A stretch of DNA of 6,602 nucleotides from Fimbriimonadaceae bacterium. GTDB taxonomy: Bacteria; Armatimonadota; Fimbriimonadia; Fimbriimonadales; Fimbriimonadaceae. The notes under the pieces were generated by a model. It was not told the DNA's origin. It saw nothing but the letters and a program-made list of their open reading frames with translations, and ran no database searches. Each line of letters opens with the position of its first letter. Position 1 is the stretch's first letter. Both the position numbers and the translations under genes were made by a program. Of the stretch, positions 1 through 5,426 are shown one piece after another. Location: positions 1 through 6,602 of the forward strand of contig JADLGZ010000119.1 in assembly GCA_020849075.1 (NCBI GenBank), given 5' to 3'.

Positions 1-80
1 CCCCATCGCCGCCCGCACGCCAGCACTCGATACCGAGCATCCGCTTCTAGGAATGCCCGCTGACCCGCGTGGGGTGTCCA
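1..80 (-). repeat. Direct repeat, copy A (terminase N-terminus segment)
   Basis: By eye this aligns without gaps to 2972-3051 in the same orientation, with 70 of 80 bases identical. It encodes 26-27 residues (Trp9 to the Walker A glycine). Because the copy begins at the window edge, the match may extend further left. Relative to copy B the encoded protein differs at only two residues, Ala versus Glu and Val versus Met. Confidence 0.85.
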
Positions 81-104
81 GCCGGGGATGAGCTCTTGGC
101 GCAC
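1..104 (-). CDS. Terminase large subunit-like ATPase, N-terminal end only (runs off left edge)
   Basis: Reading leftward from a GTG at 104-102, the frame encodes about 34 residues before the window ends. The segment WTPHAGQRAFLEADARYR followed by VLACGRRWG has the look of the start of phage or prophage terminase large subunits: a short 'P-H-x-G-Q' lead, then the Walker A region that normally reads GRRWGKT. In that family the ATPase drives DNA packaging into procapsids. The Lys-Thr of Walker A and the rest of the protein lie outside the window, so it cannot be said whether the gene is intact. An in-frame TAG stands eight codons upstream of the GTG, and GTG is the only usable start between them; no clear Shine-Dalgarno precedes it. 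The nearly identical copy at 2972-3075 supports this frame, because differences between the two are mostly synonymous. The family name is by motif recognition, not by search. Confidence 0.55.
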   Translation of the reverse strand, partial: MRQELIPGWTPHAGQRAFLEADARYRVLACGRRW

Positions 105-157
105 ACCATGTACGGTGAGCCAAGGCTAGTTGGTCAACTCTCCCAAGGCGTTAGATT

Positions 158-186
158 TTGGAATCTGAACTCACAGCTTGTATAAT
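158..186 (+). promoter_or_regulatory. Sigma70-type promoter for the subtilase gene
   Basis: A perfect -10 hexamer TATAAT lies at 181-186. Seventeen bases upstream, TTGGAA at 158-163 matches four of six positions of the -35 consensus. Transcription would start near 192-194, leaving a leader of about 35 bases before the ATG at 227. The surrounding divergent gap (105-226) is A/T-richer than the flanking genes, as expected for a promoter region. I see no operator-like palindrome overlapping it. Confidence 0.6.
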
Positions 187-211
187 GATTGAGCCATTAA
201 ACAAACATCTC

Positions 212-216
212 GAAGG
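212..216 (+). promoter_or_regulatory. Ribosome binding site GAAGG deciding the subtilase start
   Basis: GAAGG at 212-216 lies 10 bases before the ATG at 227 but only 4 bases before the in-frame TTG at 221. The spacing and the better start codon favour ATG at 227, which gives a clean signal peptide beginning MISKSLVVLA. Confidence 0.5.
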
Positions 217-226
217 TTGATTGAAA

Positions 227-2965
227 ATGATTTCTAAGTCACTGGTTGTGTTGGCAATGGTGCTTGCGCTATGTGCCTCTGTATTGGCGAAGGTAGGTGA
301 CCCGACCGGTGATTTGATTGCACGCCCTGTGCAGGGCACCTCGAACGCTTGTGGCCCAATGGTGCTCAGCCGGACGGTTGCACTGCACCTAATGGGGGAC
401 AGAGTGCGCAAGCACCTTGCTGGTTCAGATCTATTTATCATTCGACCTGAAAGAGGAAGAGACTGGCGACAATTCCAGCGTGAGCTCCAATCAACCGGGT
501 TGTTTGAGTTTGTCGTTCCTGACACGGTGGCGGCTCCTTGTTCACTACCAAACGACCCAGGATTTTCGGATCAATGGCATCTAACACAGATTTCGGCCAC
601 TCACGCCTGGGACTTTAATACCGGCCTGGATTCCAACACATCACAGCCTGTAGTGGTCGCCAGTATTGATGGCGGGGTTGACTTAACTCATCCCGACCTT
701 TCGACAAACCTAGTGCCAGGTTACAACACTTTGACGGGACTCGCCCAGGCGTTGGGTGGCGACGTTTCCGACATCCGCTCGAATGGCCACGGCACTCGAA
801 TTGCTGGCGTGATCGCGGCAAAGGGCAACAATGGCATCGGAGTATGTGGCGTTGGTTGGAATCTAAAGGTTATGCCAATTCGGTGTACTGACGATGCCGC
901 ACAAGGGCTGACTACAAGAAGTGAATTGTTGGAAGGGGCGCAATGGGCAATCAGCAATGGTGCACGGGTTGTTACCGTTAGCTACAGCGAAGTTCAATAC
1001 CCAGATGTGGAAGCAATGGGGCAAAGCGCCTGGGCTCAGGGCTCGCACTTGGTATGGGCAGCCGGTAACACAAATTCAAACTGGAGTACGTTTGATTTCC
1101 CTCATGTGATCATCGTTGGGGGCACGGATCAATCGGACAACCGATGGGTCAGCACTAGTTTGGTAGGATCGAGTTACGGTCGAGCAGTGGACATTTTTGC
1201 TCCTTGCATCTTGATCAGGACGACCTCGAAGGGCGGCGGCTATGGATATGCGCCCGTCGGAACGAGCTTTGCTGCCCCCCAAGTTGCTGCTTCGCTGGCA
1301 CTGTTAGAGGCGCGGTACCCAGATTGGCCATCTTCGCAGATTGAGTGGCGGCTGCTGCGGGCGAGCCGTGACCTAGGAACACCGGGTGCGGACACAACTT
1401 TTGGGTGGGGCCGCCTCAACGCTGGTCGTGCCGTAAATTTTCCTGACACACATTATGATCTGGTCATTCTGCCCAAGATATTTTCATGGGCTCACACAGA
1501 GGAGGCTCAAAGCATTTCCGATTCAGGGCGCGTGATTGCTAAGGTCACGAATGGCTCCGCAATGAGCATTAGTTGGTACGAAAATGGTTTGTATTCTGCG
1601 GCGATTGACTTCACTGGTCACCAGGGTGGATTTCCTGGTAACGATTTCACCATAACGGATTCCAATAGTCTCGGCACGGTCACTGGCACTATTCATGGTC
1701 CTGGCTTGGACAGTGGCTTTATTTATAAGGTGGGCTCTGGATGGGTAAATAACCCAAATCCTACTGGCTGGCCCAGCGACTCTGTTGAGGCACTAACAGA
1801 TTTAGACATTGTTGCTGGATTTGACTGGACCCCAACTGGTGGGCCGCTAATTAGGGGATGGTCGGGACCAATTGGAAGCCCAGCAACTGTTCTGATCAAT
1901 ACGAACTTTTACTTGCAGGACTTGAATGAGTCGGGGCAATATGTGGGTAGCTACGGGTGGACGTACACGATTCCATTCGTGTTCGATGGCCAGCAAAATG
2001 TAGTACTTCCCAAAAATGTCCTTTTCTCCTCACTACCGGAGGTGATTTCAAGGCGAGGGGAGGTTTATGGCAACGAATCCTCCATTGATCCCCACTGGCT
2101 TCCCGTGTTTTTTCAGCCACCGTATGATGTTGCTACTTATCAAAGTATTGGTCCTATGGACAGCGCTTTGAGCAGTGCCAATGACAACGGCGTGGCTGTC
2201 GGTCGAGACACGCTGACAAATCGCGCAATGAGCTTTGAACCTTTCTTGAACGGTGGAACCTATATCGATCAGAAACTTAACGCTCCTCTACCTCCCCAAA
2301 TTGTGAAGTTAGAAACAGCTCGCGATATAAACAATTCTGGCGAGATTGTCGGCGGGGCAAGGGGATTCGATGGAAAACTCTATCCGTACTTGGCAAGGCC
2401 GACGGATGGGCCGGTCGCACTCATAGATTTGGGGCAACTTGGTGCCACCCCAACCTATATCGGCAGCATTCCCCCTTCCCTTAACGTGACCTTCACCGAT
2501 AGTCAAGGCGCCCCCTATCCAAATTCGAATGTTCAACTTCAATACGCCGGAAACTCCGGGAGGGTACATATTTCGCTGCCCGCTTCAGTCACTGGACAAT
2601 TCCGTCTCTACCTGGAGTGTGATTCTTCCTCAGTTCCCGGCTATGATGGGCCGAGGTACCTGCCCATGCTCTATCCCCCACTCGGCACGCCTGCCGCAGG
2701 GCCAGACATCGCTTTCATTCCGTTCAGTGGAGCCCCGGATCCAATATCGGGACTGCCGATTCTTGAGATGTTCACAGGAGATGTAGATGCGTCAAATGAG
2801 ATTGATGCTGCCGACATCGATGTTGTCATCGAGAACTTTGGAATGGTGGACGGGCAACCCGGCTTTAACCGGCAAGTCGACGTTGATGGATCTGGCGAAA
2901 TCGACGCCGTCGACATTGATATAGTTATTGAAAACTTTGGCCTAGTTGGGGACCCAGAGCCGTGA
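227..2965 (+). CDS. Secreted subtilisin-family (S8) serine protease with HAF-like repeats and C-terminal dockerin
   Basis: This 912-residue protein begins with a signal peptide (about 1-21, hydrophobic LVVLAMVLALCASVLA then Lys). A propeptide-like stretch follows (about 22-110), then an S8 peptidase domain (about 111-405). All catalytic positions are visible: Asp148 in VASIDGGVDLTHPDL, His188 in NGHGTRIAGV, oxyanion Asn281 in WAAGN, and the nucleophile Ser347 in GTSFAAP. The next ~320 residues hold about five or six degenerate repeats of the type 'N-x-x-G-x-h-V-G' (for example DLNESGQYVG, SANDNGVAVG, DINNSGEIVG), resembling HAF extracellular repeats and suggesting a beta-rich adhesion or substrate module. 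The C-terminus (about 851-907) is a duplicated dockerin/EF-hand-like calcium loop, with Asp/Asp/Ser/Glu/Asp/Asp at loop positions 1, 3, 5, 7, 9 and 12 in both copies. The protein is therefore probably exported, calcium-dependent and anchored or scaffolded by its dockerin. The ATG at 227 is preferred over TTG at 221. Codon use looks richer in A/T third bases than the genes at 4272-6514. Substrate is unknown; a role in extracellular protein degradation is inferred. Confidence 0.93.
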   Translation: MISKSLVVLAMVLALCASVLAKVGDPTGDLIARPVQGTSNACGPMVLSRTVALHLMGDRVRKHLAGSDLFIIRPERGRDWRQFQRELQSTGLFEFVVPDTVAAPCSLPNDPGFSDQWHLTQISATHAWDFNTGLDSNTSQPVVVASIDGGVDLTHPDLSTNLVPGYNTLTGLAQALGGDVSDIRSNGHGTRIAGVIAAKGNNGIGVCGVGWNLKVMPIRCTDDAAQGLTTRSELLEGAQWAISNGARVVTVSYSEVQYPDVEAMGQSAWAQGSHLVWAAGNTNSNWSTFDFPHVIIVGGTDQSDNRWVSTSLVGSSYGRAVDIFAPCILIRTTSKGGGYGYAPVGTSFAAPQVAASLALLEARYPDWPSSQIEWRLLRASRDLGTPGADTTFGWGRLNAGRAVNFPDTHYDLVILPKIFSWAHTEEAQSISDSGRVIAKVTNGSAMSISWYENGLYSAAIDFTGHQGGFPGNDFTITDSNSLGTVTGTIHGPGLDSGFIYKVGSGWVNNPNPTGWPSDSVEALTDLDIVAGFDWTPTGGPLIRGWSGPIGSPATVLINTNFYLQDLNESGQYVGSYGWTYTIPFVFDGQQNVVLPKNVLFSSLPEVISRRGEVYGNESSIDPHWLPVFFQPPYDVATYQSIGPMDSALSSANDNGVAVGRDTLTNRAMSFEPFLNGGTYIDQKLNAPLPPQIVKLETARDINNSGEIVGGARGFDGKLYPYLARPTDGPVALIDLGQLGATPTYIGSIPPSLNVTFTDSQGAPYPNSNVQLQYAGNSGRVHISLPASVTGQFRLYLECDSSSVPGYDGPRYLPMLYPPLGTPAAGPDIAFIPFSGAPDPISGLPILEMFTGDVDASNEIDAADIDVVIENFGMVDGQPGFNRQVDVDGSGEIDAVDIDIVIENFGLVGDPEP
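2776..2947 (+). other. Dockerin type I-like duplicated calcium-binding module (within the subtilase)
   Basis: Two segments, starting GDVDASNEIDAADID and VDVDGSGEIDAVDID, each continue into a helix ending in VIENFG. They are separated by an 11-residue linker (MVDGQPGFNRQ). The second unit keeps every calcium-ligand position of the first. In known dockerins such a pair binds a cohesin. In bacteria without cellulosomes the partner is usually unknown, and no cohesin is encoded in this window. Confidence 0.8.
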
Positions 2966-2971
2966 TGCGTG

Positions 2972-3051
2972 CCCCATCGCCGCCCGCAGGCGAGCATGCG
3001 GTAGCGCGCATCCGCTTCTAGGAATGCCCGCTGCCCCTCGTGGGGGGTCCA
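2972..3051 (-). repeat. Direct repeat, copy B (terminase N-terminus segment)
   Basis: This is the partner of the repeat at 1-80: gapless, with 10 mismatches. Eight mismatches fall on third codon positions and are synonymous; the other two change Ala to Glu and Val to Met. The match fades on the right after 3051, where the N-terminal codons diverge, and cannot be followed past 2972 because copy A meets the window edge. Confidence 0.85.
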
Positions 3052-3075
3052 AAAGGGCGAAAGCGCGGCAAGCAC
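2972..3075 (-). pseudogene. Truncated N-terminal remnant of a terminase large subunit-like gene
   Basis: Reading leftward from GTG at 3075-3073, the frame gives MLAALSPF, then WTPHEGQRAFLEADARYR and MLACGRRWG. It then departs from the family, running on as THHGSG into antisense of the subtilase. The Walker A motif is cut exactly before the expected Lys-Thr, so no ATPase can be made. Like copy A it starts with GTG, has an in-frame TAG just upstream (two codons before), and carries Leu5, Pro7 and Trp9 at the same positions, although the first eight codons otherwise differ. The break lies only seven bases from the subtilase stop codon. It is best read as a displaced or abandoned 5' end. An alternative is a dispersed repeat that happens to derive from such a gene. 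Confidence 0.6.
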
Positions 3076-3117
3076 ATTCTACAGAGTTCGCCAGTTCGTT
3101 CGGTCAACTGGTCAGCT

Positions 3118-3153
3118 AAACAAATGGTGCTCGCAAGGGACTTGCGAGCACCA
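3118..3153 (-). terminator. Intrinsic terminator of the PEP-CTERM gene
   Basis: A perfect 13-bp inverted repeat (3125-3137 with 3141-3153) closes on a 3-base loop. On the minus strand it is followed directly by TTTGTTT (3124-3118), giving the usual hairpin plus U-tract, 21 bases past the TAA of the PEP-CTERM gene. On the plus strand the hairpin is not followed by T residues. It could weakly stop subtilase read-through but is not a canonical terminator in that direction. No other terminator is evident for the subtilase. Confidence 0.85.
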
Positions 3154-3174
3154 GAATTACGAGACGGGCCGAGA

Positions 3175-3789
3175 TTACTTTCGGCGTCGGCGCGCCACCA
3201 AGCTACCAAGCGCAAGGGCTAATGCACTCATTGAGGCGGGCTCTGGAACCGTGGCGATGATCTTGCCCGAGTCGCCGTTCGGGCCGATATTTTGAACGTG
3301 AATCATGGCGATTACGTTCGAAGTTCCCGCTGTTGCCATGAAGGCAGCCGCGTTGAGTCCAGTGCCGGTGATCTGCCAAGAGACGGATTCCCCTGGCTTG
3401 AGGCGGTTCACGCCGCCGCCGGCGTTCGAGACTTCAAAGCCAACACTCGCGTCAAAAGTCAGGCTCGCATTATTGATGCCGTTATGACTGAATGAGGCTC
3501 CGGTAATCTTCGGGCTACTTTCGACGATAGCCGGTCCCCCTGGATAAGGGTCCATGTTCAGCCACAGGGTTGAAAGGAATTGACCAGCCGCCGAGGTGGC
3601 ATTGTGAGTCAAGGTGAAGTCAACCGTGTTGACCCCACCATCCGTTACAGTGAGCGAGGCCCAAGGTGCGCCACCCAAGGGAGCAGACCCGGTTTGGAGC
3701 CCATTGAAGTTAAGCGTAAACGCCTGCGAGGCGGCGGCAACGAATAAAGTTAGTCCAACAAAGGCCGATCGGCCAAAAATATGAGTCAT
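3175..3789 (-). CDS. PEP-CTERM sorting domain-containing surface/exported protein
   Basis: This 204-residue protein has an N-terminal signal peptide (MTHIFGRSAFVGLTLFVAAA, cleavage likely after SQA at about 23). A low-complexity, probably beta-sandwich body without cysteine follows. The C-terminus is a textbook tripartite PEP-CTERM signal: Val-Pro-Glu-Pro at 181-184, a hydrophobic stretch SALALALGSLVA, and a basic tail RRRRK. In known systems an exosortase (EpsH/XrtA family) recognises the PEP motif in the inner membrane, and such proteins are linked to exopolysaccharide and outer-surface assembly. No exosortase is present here; it would be encoded elsewhere. The ATG at 3789-3787 is chosen because TGAGG lies 9 bases upstream and the signal peptide starts immediately. 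An upstream in-frame extension to 3888 is open but lacks these features and would bury the signal peptide. A TACAAT hexamer at 3814-3809 could be a -10, but it sits very close to the ribosome site. The molecular function of the body domain is not recognised. Confidence 0.88.
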   Translation of the reverse strand: MTHIFGRSAFVGLTLFVAAASQAFTLNFNGLQTGSAPLGGAPWASLTVTDGGVNTVDFTLTHNATSAAGQFLSTLWLNMDPYPGGPAIVESSPKITGASFSHNGINNASLTFDASVGFEVSNAGGGVNRLKPGESVSWQITGTGLNAAAFMATAGTSNVIAMIHVQNIGPNGDSGKIIATVPEPASMSALALALGSLVARRRRK

Positions 3790-3896
3790 GGTGTATAACC
3801 TCAGGCACATTGTACACCAATTATTGTGATTTAGTGCAACAAGAATGGGAAAATTGCTTGGGTACGATCGGGACTCTTGCTCGCACAAAAACTAGA

Positions 3897-4244
3897 ATGA
3901 AACTCGGACTCCACAGCCTCATTTATAGCTCACAGCCCGACGAACTCCGAGCCTTCCTCCGCGACAAACTGGGGATGCCGTGTTACGACACGGGTGGCGG
4001 CTGGCTCATGTTCCCCAACGCGGATGCCGACCTCGGCGTTCATCCGGCCGAGGGCATCGCTGGAGGCAGCCACGAGATTTCGTTCAATTGCGAGGATCTC
4101 AAGGTAGCCCGAGCCGAGCTTGCCGAGCGTGGGGTGGAGTTTGCTTCCGAAATCGAGGATCATGGCTGGGGCTACGTCATGCGCATCAAATTGCCCGGGG
4201 CCGACACAATCATGATTTACCAGCCCAAATACGACCGCCCTTAG
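3897..4244 (+). CDS. Small VOC (glyoxalase/bleomycin-resistance fold) family protein
   Basis: The product is 115 residues, the size of a single VOC unit with two beta-alpha-beta-beta-beta modules. It opens with a strand containing His6 (KLGLHSLIYSS) and a helix DELRAFLRDKLGMP. A second strand HEISFNCEDL (His59) and helix VARAELAERGVEF follow, and it ends in the family's typical hairpin, here LPGADTIMIYQP in place of 'DPdGn-x-h-x-h'. Histidines at 6 and 59 could be metal ligands, but the usual C-terminal glutamate is replaced in MIYQP, so glyoxalase-type chemistry is doubtful and no substrate can be named. The ATG at 3897 starts the conserved first strand. The frame is open back to about 3810, but that part has no VOC character. 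No strong Shine-Dalgarno is visible. It is the first gene of the plus-strand run and sits 27 bases before the PLP enzyme, so cotranscription is likely. Confidence 0.8.
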   Translation: MKLGLHSLIYSSQPDELRAFLRDKLGMPCYDTGGGWLMFPNADADLGVHPAEGIAGGSHEISFNCEDLKVARAELAERGVEFASEIEDHGWGYVMRIKLPGADTIMIYQPKYDRP

Positions 4245-4271
4245 GTAACGGAACCACGACATAATGGGTTC

Positions 4272-5426
4272 GTGGAACGCGATACGATACTCCAGCACCT
4301 CGGCGAAAAGAAATCGGGCCCGAGCCCGGTAGTACCCCCCATCGTCCAGACATCGCTGTTTGTCTATCCCGAGCTAGATTCCTTCTGGAACACGATGTTT
4401 GAACCCGACACCGAGAAGGATCGGTACATCTATAGTCGGGTCGGGAACCCAACCCTAGACGTAGCCGCCCGCAAGATCGCCGCGCTGGAGCACACCGAAA
4501 GCGCGCTCTTGTTTGCCAGCGGCATGGCGGCAATCACGTCAAGCATGCTCTCAGTCTTGTCCCATGGGGGCCACGTGGTGTATGTGGACACGATCTATGG
4601 CCCGAGTAAGCACTTCATCGAAGAATGGCTCCCGCGATTCGGCATCTCCTGCACGGCGGTGGACGGGCGCTCGTCTGATGAAGTCATTGGCGCGTGTAAG
4701 CCTGAGACCCAACTCATATACTTGGAGAGCCCCAGTAGCATCGTTTTTCGCCTCCAAGATTTGCGAACGATTTGCGATGCCGCGAAGGAGAAGGGGATTG
4801 CCACCCTGATTGACAATAGCTATGCCTCGCCCCTGTTCCAACAGCCCGCAGATTTGGGGGTTGACCTAGTGATCCATTCGGCGACAAAGTACATATCGGG
4901 GCACAGCGACGTGGTCGCTGGGGTGGTCGCTGGGACCCGCGAGCGGATGACCCGAATCATGGAACAGGAGGGCCAGTGGCTAGGGGCCTTGCTGCCTCCA
5001 TTCCCAGCATGGCTCTTGCTCCGCGGTTTGCGGACCCTGCCGATTCGGATGAAAGCCGCTCAAGAGACGGGGAATATCGTTGGTGCATTCTTGGCAACCC
5101 GCCCCGAAGTTGAGACGGTGCTCCATGTGGGAAGCCCAGATTTCGACCAAAAGGCCCTTCGCGATCAGCAGATGTCCGGAACCAGTTCGCTCTTGAGCTT
5201 CCGGCCGAAGGTGCAAGACCTTGATCGCATCAAGGCATTCATCCATGACCTCAAGATCTTCCAGATTGGGGTGAGTTGGGGGGGCTTCGAGAGCCTCGCC
5301 TTGCCTATTCCGCTGGTTCCGGGTGACTCGCCCAGCGATTGGGTCATTCGGATCTATTGCGGGCTCGAAGACGTGAAGGACATTTGCGGGGATCTAGCCC
5401 AGTCGTTGGAGCGCCATTTGGCATGA
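4272..5426 (+). CDS. Cys/Met metabolism PLP-dependent enzyme, cystathionine beta-lyase-like
   Basis: The 384-residue length is normal for the trans-sulfuration family (fold type I, cytosolic, tetrameric). Family landmarks in order: YSRVGNPT (54-61, binds the PLP phosphate of the neighbouring subunit), ASGMAAI (82-88, phosphate loop), Tyr109 (stacks on the PLP ring), IDNSYASP with Asp181 (pyridine nitrogen), and SATKYISGHSD with Lys206 as the Schiff-base lysine. RGLRTLPIRM, GTSSLLSF and SWGGFESL follow, with Arg360 near the end for the substrate carboxylate. The SWGG-x-ESL motif resembles E. coli MetC more than cystathionine gamma-synthases, so C-S lyase activity (cystathionine to homocysteine, pyruvate and ammonia) is the best guess. 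Methionine gamma-lyase, cystathionine gamma-lyase or sulfhydrylase activity cannot be excluded. The start is GTG at 4272, because the protein aligns from there and the nearby ATG at 4264 is out of frame; the ribosome site is weak. The stop overlaps the next gene by 4 bases. Confidence 0.92.
   Translation: MERDTILQHLGEKKSGPSPVVPPIVQTSLFVYPELDSFWNTMFEPDTEKDRYIYSRVGNPTLDVAARKIAALEHTESALLFASGMAAITSSMLSVLSHGGHVVYVDTIYGPSKHFIEEWLPRFGISCTAVDGRSSDEVIGACKPETQLIYLESPSSIVFRLQDLRTICDAAKEKGIATLIDNSYASPLFQQPADLGVDLVIHSATKYISGHSDVVAGVVAGTRERMTRIMEQEGQWLGALLPPFPAWLLLRGLRTLPIRMKAAQETGNIVGAFLATRPEVETVLHVGSPDFDQKALRDQQMSGTSSLLSFRPKVQDLDRIKAFIHDLKIFQIGVSWGGFESLALPIPLVPGDSPSDWVIRIYCGLEDVKDICGDLAQSLERHLA

Noticed and set aside
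105..137. Minus-strand TTGACC at 137-132 upstream of copy A, with a similar TTGACC at 3107-3102 upstream of copy B, as a shared promoter for the terminase-like genes
   Set aside because: The distance to the GTG is nearly equal in both (27 and 26 bases), which is curious. However, any -10 at proper spacing would fall at or just before the start codon, so a working promoter for these starts is not supported.
2671..3075. A 134-codon minus-strand open frame starting at the terminase-like remnant and running into the subtilase gene
   Set aside because: Only the first ~35 residues resemble a known family. The rest is the antisense of the dockerin region, with Ser/Thr/Pro-rich shadow composition, so it is treated as a remnant plus shadow and not as a fusion gene.
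3125..3153. The 13-bp inverted repeat as a mobile-element end or CRISPR-type repeat
   Set aside because: It occurs once, lies just past a stop codon and is followed by a U-tract on the minus strand, so an intrinsic terminator explains it fully.
3810..3896. N-terminal extension of the VOC protein by 29 codons
   Set aside because: The extra residues have no VOC-fold character and the region overlaps the upstream control region of the divergent PEP-CTERM gene. The conserved first strand begins at the ATG at 3897.
4911..4934. Perfect 12-bp tandem duplication (GTGGTCGCTGGG twice) within the PLP enzyme gene
   Set aside because: It encodes Val-Val-Ala-Gly twice at a position where the family normally has a similar V/G-rich run. 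The protein has normal length, so it is probably chance codon reuse and not an expansion.
5339..5422. Longer Nif3-like start 28 codons upstream, inside the PLP enzyme gene
   Set aside because: The extension is an Arg-rich shadow of the upstream gene. The ATGA overlap at 5423 with an upstream TGGAG and the conserved N-terminal motif fix the start.
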